NCBI GenBank assembly: GCA_023422735.1 | Contig: JAFAGL010000272.1 | Span: forward strand, 1 to 5,232 | DNA: 5,232 bases | Reading direction: 5' to 3' | DNA from: Pseudomonadota bacterium | Lineage (GTDB): Bacteria > Pseudomonadota > Alphaproteobacteria > Rhizobiales > Rhizobiaceae | In this document: positions 1-5,055 of the stretch, piece by piece | Position numbering within the stretch: the stretch's first letter is position 1 | How the letters are laid out: the number at the start of each line of letters is the position of its first letter | Notes under the pieces: generated by a model | Seen by the model: only the letters and a program-made list of their open reading frames with translations | Database searches by the model: none | Told to the model about the DNA's origin: nothing | Program-made: the position numbers and the translations under genes

Positions 1-117
1 GTTGTGGACGATGAAGCCGCCGGCTTGTTTTCGGCTCGTTCTTTTCAGCCATCCGTTCTCGCCGATCTTGTCGCGCGAATCGCCGCGACGAAACGTGGAA
101 ATCCGGATGTCGACTAA
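1..117 (+). CDS. C-terminal fragment of an unidentified protein (5' end outside window)
   Basis: Frame 1 is open from the window edge for 38 codons and ends at TAA 115-117. The visible tail is acidic at first (VVDDEAAG), then has a short amphipathic stretch (LADLVARIAA) and a charged end (TKRGNPDVD). In many alphaproteobacteria the gene before cvpA is radA, and RadA proteins also end in a short L-x-D-L-V-like helix, so RadA is possible. However, the residues before that helix do not look like the usual RadA C-terminus, so I assign no function. The stop lies 45 nt before the cvpA ATG with no terminator between them, which suggests co-transcription with cvpA and purF. Confidence 0.6.
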   Translation, partial: VVDDEAAGLFSARSFQPSVLADLVARIAATKRGNPDVD

Positions 118-150
118 TTGCCCGAAACGGGCTCAATCCCATTTGTCACC

Positions 151-159
151 GGAGTAAGG
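151..159 (+). promoter_or_regulatory. Shine-Dalgarno site deciding the cvpA start
   Basis: GGAGTAAGG ends 3 nt before ATG 163, and its GGAG core (151-154) lies 8 nt away. This favours ATG 163 over the in-frame TTG at 118, which abuts the upstream stop codon. Confidence 0.7.
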
Positions 160-162
160 GCC

Positions 163-810
163 ATGCCGATCACATTGCTCGATGGAATTCTAATCGGTTT
201 CGCACTCGTTTCCGCCTTGCTGGCCATGGTGCGCGGTTTTTCCCGCGAAGTCTTGTCGATCGCATCCTGGATTGCTGCCGCGGCCGCTGCATATTTTCTG
301 CATCCAATCGCGCTCCCATATATCGCGCCCTACATCGATAACGAGAAGATTGCCCTGGCAGCGGCAGCAGCGCTCGTTTTTGTGATTGCGCTGATTGTGG
401 TGACGGTCATCACGATGAAGATCGCTGATTTTATCATCGATAGTCGCGTTGGCGCCTTGGACCGAACCTTGGGATTCGTTTACGGAGCAGCCCGGGGTAT
501 CCTGGTGGTTGCCGTCGCGCTGTTGTTTTTCAACTGGCTTGTCGGTGCCAATCAACCAGCCTGGGTAACCTATGCGAAATCGCGTCCCATGCTTGAAAAC
601 ATCGGCGCGCGGATCGAGGCCCTGCTGCCTTCAGATCCCGACAGCGCAATATTCGATCGTCTGACTGGCAGCGATGACGATGCCCCTCCTGCACCCGAAG
701 CTCCGAACGATACAAACAACCCGCCAGCAAGCGATGGCGCGTCTGCTCCGGCGAATACCCAGACCAATGAGACGGTTCCTGCGGAAAGCGATACGACCAC
801 AAACAACTGA
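163..810 (+). CDS. cvpA: CvpA family inner-membrane protein
   Basis: This is a 215-residue CvpA-family membrane protein. The family is named for colicin V production in E. coli, where cvpA sits directly upstream of purF as it does here; its molecular function is still poorly defined. Four hydrophobic segments are visible at about residues 5-23, 30-50, 63-85 and 103-127. The family signatures are present: RGFSRE at 24-29 after the first segment, and LDRTLGFVYGAARG at 99-112 at the start of the fourth. From about residue 165 the protein ends in a polar tail rich in Ala, Pro, Asn, Thr and Asp, making it longer than the roughly 160-residue E. coli protein. I chose ATG 163 because GGAGTAAGG lies just upstream at 151-159; the in-frame TTG at 118 has no such site and would add 15 non-family residues. 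The family call is firm, the role is not. Confidence 0.92.
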   Translation: MPITLLDGILIGFALVSALLAMVRGFSREVLSIASWIAAAAAAYFLHPIALPYIAPYIDNEKIALAAAAALVFVIALIVVTVITMKIADFIIDSRVGALDRTLGFVYGAARGILVVAVALLFFNWLVGANQPAWVTYAKSRPMLENIGARIEALLPSDPDSAIFDRLTGSDDDAPPAPEAPNDTNNPPASDGASAPANTQTNETVPAESDTTTNN

Positions 811-881
811 GTGGCAGTTTGGTCAAATTTCCATTATATCCACACTTTGAGCCAGCCAAAGCGAGCTGAAAGGCTTTCATC

Positions 882-2393
882 ATGCAGGATGTAACGGACC
901 GCACCTTGAACGATTTGCGTTCCGGGGATGATGACTGTTTTGACGATCAGTTGCACGAGGAGTGCGGCGTTTTCGGTATTCTTGGACATGAGGACGCGGC
1001 CACGCTCACTGCGTTGGGACTCCACGCGTTGCAACATCGCGGCCAGGAAGCAGCCGGGTTGGTGTCATTCGACGGCCAGCGTTTCCATTCCGAGCGCCGC
1101 ATGGGTCTGGTTGGCGATCACTATACGGACCCGACAACGCTGGCGAAGCTTCCCGGCAATATTGCCATGGGTCACGTTCGTTATTCGACGACTGGCGAAG
1201 TAGCTCTGCGCAATGTGCAACCCCTATTTGCGGAATTGGAAGTCGGGGGAATCGCTATTGCCCATAATGGCAATTTCACCAATGGGTTGACGCTGCGCCG
1301 CCAGCTGATCGCAGGTGGAGCGATTTGTCAGTCAACATCAGACACCGAAGTTGTGCTGCATTTGATCGCACGCTCGCGCTATTCTTCCACCGCAGATCGC
1401 TTCATCGATGCAATCCGCCAGATGGAGGGCGGTTATTCGATGCTCGCGATCACCCGCACCAAACTGATCGCAGCGCGCGATCCCACCGGTATCCGTCCCT
1501 TGGTTATGGGGGAGCTCGACGGTAAGCCAATTTTCTGCTCGGAAACATGCGCGCTCGACATTATCGGCGCCAAATATGTTCGAGATGTCGAGAATGGCGA
1601 AGTCATTATCTGCGAATTGCAGGCAGATGGCTCGATCACCATTGACTCGCGAAAGGCCGGCAACAACCGGCCTGAGCGGTTGTGTTTGTTTGAATATGTC
1701 TATTTCGCACGTCCCGATTCCGTCGTCGGCGGTCGAAGCGTATATGTCGCGCGTAAGAATATGGGCATCAACCTCGCAAAAGAAGCGCCTATTGAGGCTG
1801 ATGTTGTTGTGCCAGTTCCGGATGGTGGCACGCCAGCTGCGCTTGGCTATGCCCAGCAGAGTGGCATTCCATTCGAATACGGGATCATAAGAAACCATTA
1901 CGTTGGGCGTACCTTCATCGAACCGACGCAGCAAATTCGGGCTTTTGGGGTCAAGCTGAAACACTCCGCAAACCGCGCGATGATTGAAGGGAAGCGCGTG
2001 GTGCTCGTCGACGATTCCATCGTGCGGGGCACGACTTCACTGAAGATCGTCCAGATGATCCGTGATGCAGGAGCGCGGGAAGTTCACATCCGCGTTGCGA
2101 GCCCGATGATCTATTATCCGGATTTTTATGGAATCGATACGCCAGACCGCGACAAGTTGCTCGCCAATCAATATGATGGACTGGAAGCGATGTGCCGGTT
2201 TATTGGCGCCGATTCCCTGCACTTCCTGTCGATCAATGGCCTGTATCGCGCGGTTGGCGGCGAGGATCGCAACGATGCGCGACCGCAATTCACCGACCAT
2301 TATTTTACCGGCGATTACCCTACACGGCTGCTTGATGTCGAAGCTGCAGATAATGTCCGGCAAATGCCAATCTTGGCCAGCCGCGCCAATTGA
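882..2393 (+). CDS. purF: Amidophosphoribosyltransferase (glutamine PRPP amidotransferase)
   Basis: PurF makes 5-phosphoribosylamine from PRPP and glutamine, the committed first step of cytosolic purine synthesis. The 503-residue protein is full length. Its N-terminal Ntn-type glutamine amidotransferase domain starts at Cys28 within HEECGVFGI, preceded by a 27-residue acidic propeptide as in the Bacillus-type enzyme. Glutamine-site elements RYSTTG (100-105) and HNGNFTN (128-134) follow. The C-terminal phosphoribosyltransferase domain carries CLFEYVYFARPDS (268-280), PVPDGGTPAA (311-320) and the PRPP loop VVLVDDSIVRGTTS (373-386). Of the Cys positions that bind 4Fe-4S in the Bacillus enzyme only Cys268 remains: the site in YPDFYGID (412-419) is Asp414 and the C-terminal cluster region (about 466-480) has no Cys. 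ATG 882 has GAAAGG at 868-873. It lies 71 nt after cvpA, probably in one transcript, and ends 3 nt before a strong terminator. Confidence 0.98.
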   Translation: MQDVTDRTLNDLRSGDDDCFDDQLHEECGVFGILGHEDAATLTALGLHALQHRGQEAAGLVSFDGQRFHSERRMGLVGDHYTDPTTLAKLPGNIAMGHVRYSTTGEVALRNVQPLFAELEVGGIAIAHNGNFTNGLTLRRQLIAGGAICQSTSDTEVVLHLIARSRYSSTADRFIDAIRQMEGGYSMLAITRTKLIAARDPTGIRPLVMGELDGKPIFCSETCALDIIGAKYVRDVENGEVIICELQADGSITIDSRKAGNNRPERLCLFEYVYFARPDSVVGGRSVYVARKNMGINLAKEAPIEADVVVPVPDGGTPAALGYAQQSGIPFEYGIIRNHYVGRTFIEPTQQIRAFGVKLKHSANRAMIEGKRVVLVDDSIVRGTTSLKIVQMIRDAGAREVHIRVASPMIYYPDFYGIDTPDRDKLLANQYDGLEAMCRFIGADSLHFLSINGLYRAVGGEDRNDARPQFTDHYFTGDYPTRLLDVEAADNVRQMPILASRAN

Positions 2394-2396
2394 TCG

Positions 2397-2424
2397 AAAA
2401 AGGGCCTGTTATCCGGCCCTTTTT
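2397..2424. terminator. Bidirectional intrinsic terminator between purF and gdx
   Basis: A perfect 10-bp stem, AAAAAGGGCC (2397-2406) with GGCCCTTTTT (2415-2424), encloses an 8-nt loop. Read on the plus strand it is a GC stem followed by five T, 3 nt after the purF stop. Read on the minus strand the A-tract becomes the T-tract, 5 nt after the gdx stop at 2430. One element therefore can end both convergent transcripts. Confidence 0.92.
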
Positions 2425-2429
2425 CATGA

Positions 2430-2747
2430 TCAGGCGCTCACAAGTTTCAACCCAATTATCCCGCTTACAATCAAGGCAATGCAGACCAGCCGCATTGCGG
2501 CTGCGGGTTCTCCGAAGAGCGCCATTCCCAGCAACGCTGTACCAACCGTCCCGATGCCGGTCCAAACGGCGTAAGCGGTGCCCAGTGGCAAGCTTCGCAG
2601 AGCAAGCCCGAGCAGTGCGATGCTGATGATCATGGACACGATGGTAAAAACGGAGGGCACAGTTTTCGTGAAACCCTCCGAATATTTGAGGCCGAGAGCC
2701 CAGCCGACTTCAAACAATCCAGCAACAACAAGCATGAACCAGGCCAT
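2430..2747 (-). CDS. gdx: Guanidinium exporter, small multidrug resistance family (Gdx/SugE)
   Basis: This 105-residue inner-membrane protein belongs to the SMR family; the Gdx (formerly SugE) branch exports guanidinium in exchange for protons as an antiparallel dimer. Four hydrophobic helices fit about residues 4-20, 31-51, 57-77 and 84-103, the usual SMR layout and length. The essential proton/substrate glutamate is Glu13 in the G-x-x-E-x-x-W pattern (10-16). The stretch SLPLGTAYAVWTGIG (52-66) and the end MRLVCIALIVSGIIGLKL closely match E. coli SugE from memory, separating it from EmrE-type polyspecific pumps. ATG 2747 is chosen because AGGAG lies 8 nt upstream and because longer in-frame starts (TTG 2819, ATG 2792) would translate the riboswitch. 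The guanidine-II riboswitch upstream independently supports guanidinium as the substrate. It is monocistronic and convergent to purF. Confidence 0.95.
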   Translation of the reverse strand: MAWFMLVVAGLFEVGWALGLKYSEGFTKTVPSVFTIVSMIISIALLGLALRSLPLGTAYAVWTGIGTVGTALLGMALFGEPAAAMRLVCIALIVSGIIGLKLVSA

Positions 2748-2755
2748 CGCCCGAT

Positions 2756-2760
2756 CTCCT
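2756..2760 (-). promoter_or_regulatory. Shine-Dalgarno site of gdx
   Basis: On the minus strand AGGAG lies 8 nt before ATG 2747 and 11 nt after the second riboswitch hairpin. It decides the start. A short UCUC segment (2768-2765) can pair with GAGA (2758-2755) across a 6-nt loop, which could mask part of this site; that pairing is only 4 bp and is an inference. Confidence 0.8.
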
Positions 2761-2771
2761 ATGTGAGAGGC

Positions 2772-2816
2772 GATGAGGTCGTCCCCATCCATGTTCTTAA
2801 ACCCGGGTCGTCCCGG
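2772..2816 (-). promoter_or_regulatory. Guanidine-II (mini-ykkC) riboswitch controlling gdx
   Basis: Reading the minus strand there are two hairpins, each capped by the tetraloop ACGA. The first is CCGGG-ACGA-CCCGG (2816-2803). A 13-nt linker (2802-2790) follows, then GAUGGGG-ACGA-CCUCAUC (2789-2772), a 7-bp stem with one G-U pair. Two stem-loops with ACGR loops just ahead of a ribosome-binding site is the defining layout of the guanidine-II class, in which each loop binds one guanidinium and the loops contact each other. It lies 11 nt before the gdx Shine-Dalgarno site, so translational control (more export when guanidine is present) is most likely. The agreement between this RNA class and a Gdx-type exporter makes the call strong without a covariance search. 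Confidence 0.92.
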
Positions 2817-2824
2817 CAATCCAA

Positions 2825-2853
2825 AATTTAATCATTCATCGTGGTCTTGGCAA
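2825..2853 (-). promoter_or_regulatory. Sigma70-like promoter for the gdx transcript
   Basis: On the minus strand TTGCCA (2853-2848, five of six matches to the -35 consensus) and TAAATT (2830-2825, four of six matches to the -10) are separated by exactly 17 nt. Transcription would begin near 2819-2817, immediately before the first riboswitch hairpin at 2816, giving a leader of about 70 nt. The fit with the riboswitch edge is the main reason to believe it. Confidence 0.65.
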
Positions 2854-2936
2854 CAGCATCACGCGAAGCCGGGTTTCACATCACGCCAATTCCCGCTATC
2901 AGCCAAGGGATTGCCCACTGATTGCTGGAATTCAAA

Positions 2937-3695
2937 ATGAGCCCTGCCCACGATCTGACTGGACGCGTCGCGCTGGTGACCGGTGCTTCGCGCGGGATTG
3001 GCTATCACGTCGCCAAACAGTTGGCGGCTGCAGGCGCACATGTGATCGCAGTAGCGCGCACTGTGGGCGGCTTGGAGGACCTCGACGACGAGATCCAGGC
3101 TGAGCACAAGCGTAGCGGCAAGGGCGAAGCGACATTGGTCCCGCTTGATCTGGCGGACATGGCCGGCATCGACCGTTTGGGGGCAGCGATTTTTGATCGC
3201 TGGGGGAAGCTCGACATACTCATCGCCAACGCTGGAATTCTTGGCGTCATCTCGCCGATCGGGCATGTGGAGGCGAAAGTATTCGAGAAGGTGATGCTGC
3301 TCAATGTCACTGCGACCTGGCGCCTGATCCGTTCGGTTGATCCGCTGCTGCGTCGCTCGGATGCCGGTCGGGCCTTACTGCTCTCATCAGGTGCTGCTTC
3401 TAATCCGCGCGCTTTCTGGGCGCCTTATGCTGCGTCCAAAGCGGCCGTCGAAGCCTTGGCGCGCTCTTGGGCTGACGAAACCAAGAATATGACTTTGCGC
3501 GTCAATGCGGTTGATCCCGGAGCAACGCGTACGGCGATGCGGGCGCAGGCAGTTCCGGGCGAAGACCCCGCTAGCCTGCCCACACCATCTGAAGTCGCTG
3601 CCCGCATTGTCTCGATAACCGCTGATCATCGCGAAACCGGCCAGCTTTTTCACGTGCGAGACAATCGCTTCAAATCATTTCTGAAACCAGTGTGA
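2937..3695 (+). CDS. YciK-like short-chain dehydrogenase/reductase
   Basis: This is a 252-residue classical SDR with a Rossmann fold, acting in the cytosol on an unknown substrate. Visible motifs are the cofactor loop TGASRGIG (15-22), Arg41 after the second strand (suggesting NADP(H)), Asp71 after the third, NAG (98-100), the structural Asn123 in NVTA, catalytic Ser151, and Tyr164/Lys168 in YAASK. The region LRVNAVDPGATRTAMRA (187-203) followed by P-x-EDP resembles E. coli YciK from memory, so a YciK-type oxidoreductase is the closest family. ATG 2937 puts the family start MSPAHDLTGRVALVTG at the N-terminus; TTG 2922 is an in-frame alternative with AAGGGA 11 nt upstream. It is divergent from gdx. 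I see no confident promoter between the riboswitch and this start. SDRs near purF are common in alphaproteobacteria, but no purine role follows. Confidence 0.93.
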   Translation: MSPAHDLTGRVALVTGASRGIGYHVAKQLAAAGAHVIAVARTVGGLEDLDDEIQAEHKRSGKGEATLVPLDLADMAGIDRLGAAIFDRWGKLDILIANAGILGVISPIGHVEAKVFEKVMLLNVTATWRLIRSVDPLLRRSDAGRALLLSSGAASNPRAFWAPYAASKAAVEALARSWADETKNMTLRVNAVDPGATRTAMRAQAVPGEDPASLPTPSEVAARIVSITADHRETGQLFHVRDNRFKSFLKPV

Positions 3696-3722
3696 GGACC
3701 AGGGGTGATGGAAGCCTCACAC
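3690..3722 (+). other. Stem-loop across the stop codon of the SDR gene
   Basis: GTGTGAGG (3690-3697, containing the TGA stop) is perfectly complementary to CCTCACAC (3715-3722), with a 17-nt loop. No T-tract follows, so it is not a standard intrinsic terminator. It may protect the 3' end of the mRNA or assist factor-dependent termination before the SorC gene. Confidence 0.4.
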
Positions 3723-3835
3723 CTTATCACGAGCCCTCGTAAGCTCTAATCAGCAGCCGCAGCTTGAGCTTGGATCATCTTCCTCGCCTGTGAAAGTTCT
3801 TGAAAGTGGCACGTCATCCGCCGAACAATGCCCGT

Positions 3836-4783
3836 ATGGATCTGACCGGCTCTCGTCTGGACGAAGCAGCACGCGCAGGCTGGCTTTATTACGTTGCGGG
3901 TAATACGCAGGATCAAATCGCTAGCAAACTCGGGGTCTCGCGACAAACGGCGCAAAGATTAGTGTCGCTCGCGGTATCCGAAGGCCTGGTCAAGGTCCGA
4001 ATTGACCATCCCATTGCTGAATGTATGGCTCTTTCCGAGCAACTCGTTCGTCGTTTCTCACTGGGTCACGTTGAAGTCGTTCCGACAGATCCCGGTTCAA
4101 ATTCGACGACTTTGGGCATTGCCGATGCCTGCGCACTGGAAATCGAAAAGCGTCTGCGCGCAACGGAGCCCACGATCCTCGCCGTTGGCACCGGGCGAAC
4201 TTTGAAAGCTGCGGTCGAGCAGTTGCCATTGATCGATTGCCCGCAGCACAAGATCGTTTCGCTGACCGGCAATGTGGCGCAGGATGGCTCTGCTGCCTTC
4301 TATAATGTGTTGTTCACTTTGGCTGACCGGGTAACGGCGCGCAGTTTTCCCATGCCGCTTCCCATTATCGCGTCTTCGTTAAAGGAGCGGGATACACTTC
4401 ATCGACAGCCAATGCTTGAAGCTACACTCACTCTCGCTGCCCAAGCGAACGTAGCTTTTGTAGGCATCGGTGAGTTGGGTCCGAAAGCCCCCCTCTTTCT
4501 TGACGGATTTATTTCGAGCGGCGAGCTTGAGGCACTCCATGAAGTTGGTGCGGTGGGCGAAATAGTTGGCTGGGCATTCGATCGAAACGGAAAGATCATT
4601 GAGGGTCTGTCCAATGATCGCGTCGCCAGCGCGCCTTTACCAAGTCGCGACGGCGCTCAACTGATTGCAGTCGCCATGGGCGAAAGAAAGCGTCCCGGCC
4701 TCCTGGCTGCCATTCGCAGCCACCTGGTCAATGGTTTGATCACAGACGAGGCGACCGCCGAAGCACTTCTTCGATCCGCATAG
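3836..4783 (+). CDS. SorC-family sugar-binding transcriptional regulator
   Basis: The 315-residue protein combines an N-terminal helix-turn-helix with a C-terminal sugar-phosphate-sensing domain; SorC family members are DNA-binding repressors or activators that respond to phosphorylated sugars. The DNA-binding part is about residues 10-52, with the helix-turn-helix near TQDQIASKLGVSRQTAQRL (24-42). Effector-domain signatures follow: AVGTGRTL (116-123), VSLTGNVAQDG (141-151), FVGIGELG (208-215), GAVGEIVGWAFDRNG (238-252) and the ending LITDEATAEALL (301-312), all typical of the family. Length matches the family. The start is uncertain: ATG 3836 fits the family but has no good Shine-Dalgarno site, whereas GTG 3806 has GAAAG at 3792-3796 and TTG 3800 is also in frame. 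It lies 140 nt after the SDR gene. No sugar transport or catabolic gene is visible, so the inducer cannot be named. Its 3' end overlaps the minus-strand small gene. Confidence 0.92.
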   Translation: MDLTGSRLDEAARAGWLYYVAGNTQDQIASKLGVSRQTAQRLVSLAVSEGLVKVRIDHPIAECMALSEQLVRRFSLGHVEVVPTDPGSNSTTLGIADACALEIEKRLRATEPTILAVGTGRTLKAAVEQLPLIDCPQHKIVSLTGNVAQDGSAAFYNVLFTLADRVTARSFPMPLPIIASSLKERDTLHRQPMLEATLTLAAQANVAFVGIGELGPKAPLFLDGFISSGELEALHEVGAVGEIVGWAFDRNGKIIEGLSNDRVASAPLPSRDGAQLIAVAMGERKRPGLLAAIRSHLVNGLITDEATAEALLRSA

Positions 4784-4964
4784 GCGCTTCACTGCTATCA
4801 ATGAGGCCAATGTCACGCGCAAGATGATGATCGATCTGCGTCGGTGATATAAGCTTACGCACATGTGGTGTAGATGTGCGGCTCCAGACTTTCACTTTTG
4901 GGACGGGCCGGGAAAAGAGCACAGCAAGATAAGGCACATTAAGCATTTTCCACGATCCGATCAT
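4740..4964 (-). CDS. Small DUF1127-like protein divergent from a LysR regulator
   Basis: This 74-residue minus-strand reading frame is proposed as a real small gene. Residues 44-54 (IDHHLARDIGL) match the core of DUF1127 (YjiS-like) proteins, whose hallmark is D-x-x-L-x-R-D-I-G-L near the C-terminus, with Trp27 and basic residues upstream as is common in them. ATG 4964 is preceded by GAGG (4974-4971) at 6 nt, a good ribosome-binding site. Gene order also fits: it lies head-to-head with a LysR-type gene across 91 bp. DUF1127 proteins are small, basic and abundant in alphaproteobacteria; a few are linked to RNA binding or phosphate/carbon regulation, but no role can be assigned here. The last 15 or so residues overlap the SorC gene antisense by 44 bp and lie beyond the conserved core. 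The N-terminal part is not recognisable, so the chance of a spurious frame remains. Confidence 0.55.
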   Translation of the reverse strand: MIGSWKMLNVPYLAVLFSRPVPKVKVWSRTSTPHVRKLISPTQIDHHLARDIGLIDSSEAPMRIEEVLRRSPRL

Positions 4965-4973
4965 GATAATCCT

Positions 4974-5000
4974 CGCATTTTTTGCTTGCGTGAAAATGCG
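4974..5000. promoter_or_regulatory. Inverted repeat with LysR-box geometry
   Basis: CGCATTTT (4974-4981) and AAAATGCG (4993-5000) form a perfect 8-bp dyad with an 11-nt spacer, so the inner bases give T-N11-A, the classic LysR-type binding pattern. It lies 55 bp before the LysR ATG and 9 bp upstream of the small minus-strand gene's start, next to its Shine-Dalgarno site. An operator for the adjacent regulator is the likeliest reading; this is inferred from geometry and position only. Confidence 0.5.
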
Positions 5001-5010
5001 CTTCGGGATC

Positions 5011-5026
5011 TCGATAGGCCAATCGA
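5011..5026. promoter_or_regulatory. Second palindrome in the divergent intergenic region
   Basis: TCGATAGGCCAATCGA is a 16-bp near-perfect palindrome with a single A:A mismatch pair, centred on GGCC. It lies 10 bp after the first inverted repeat and 29 bp before the LysR start. Together the two dyads could form a two-site operator, but a chance palindrome of this size is not excluded. Confidence 0.35.
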
Positions 5027-5044
5027 ATGTCGCGTATCACCCAT

Positions 5045-5051
5045 AAGGTGG
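5045..5051 (+). promoter_or_regulatory. Shine-Dalgarno site of the LysR-family gene
   Basis: AAGGTGG ends 4 nt before ATG 5056, and its AAGG core sits 7 nt away, supporting this start. Confidence 0.7.
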
Positions 5052-5055
5052 ACTT

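Noticed and set aside
118..162. Longer cvpA start at TTG 118
   Set aside because: It begins directly after the upstream stop codon and lacks a Shine-Dalgarno site; the ATG at 163 has a strong one and starts the conserved part.
811..881. Possible internal promoter for purF (TTATAT at 834-839)
   Set aside because: No acceptable -35 element lies 16-18 nt upstream, and the 71-nt gap fits simple co-transcription with cvpA.
530..904. 124-codon minus-strand frame across the cvpA end and purF start
   Set aside because: It is antisense to well-supported coding sequence, rich in Cys, Arg and Ser as shadow frames are, and has no family signature.
1338..1964. 208-codon open frame on the minus strand inside purF
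   Set aside because: It lies wholly antisense to the conserved PurF domains, and its translation shows no recognisable motif. Long antisense frames are common in GC-rich genes.
2847..2875. Plus-strand promoter for the SDR gene using TTGGCA (2847-2852)
   Set aside because: The -35 match overlaps the gdx -35 on the other strand, but no -10-like sequence occurs at the right distance.
3696..3835. Promoter for the SorC gene
   Set aside because: Candidates such as TTGGAT (3770-3775) with AAAGTT (3793-3798) match the consensus too weakly to report as a feature.
3746..3955. 69-codon minus-strand frame ending between the SDR and SorC genes (tail LSQARKMIQAQAAAAD)
   Set aside because: The tail looks superficially protein-like and lies mostly in the intergenic gap, but the rest is antisense to the SorC helix-turn-helix, has many Cys and Arg, and matches no family I know. 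A decayed remnant cannot be excluded.
4858..4880. Inverted repeat CGCACAT-N9-ATGTGCG
   Set aside because: It is a perfect 7-bp dyad, but it falls inside the proposed small minus-strand gene, with no T-tract. If that gene is not real, it deserves reconsideration as a hairpin 75 nt after the SorC stop.
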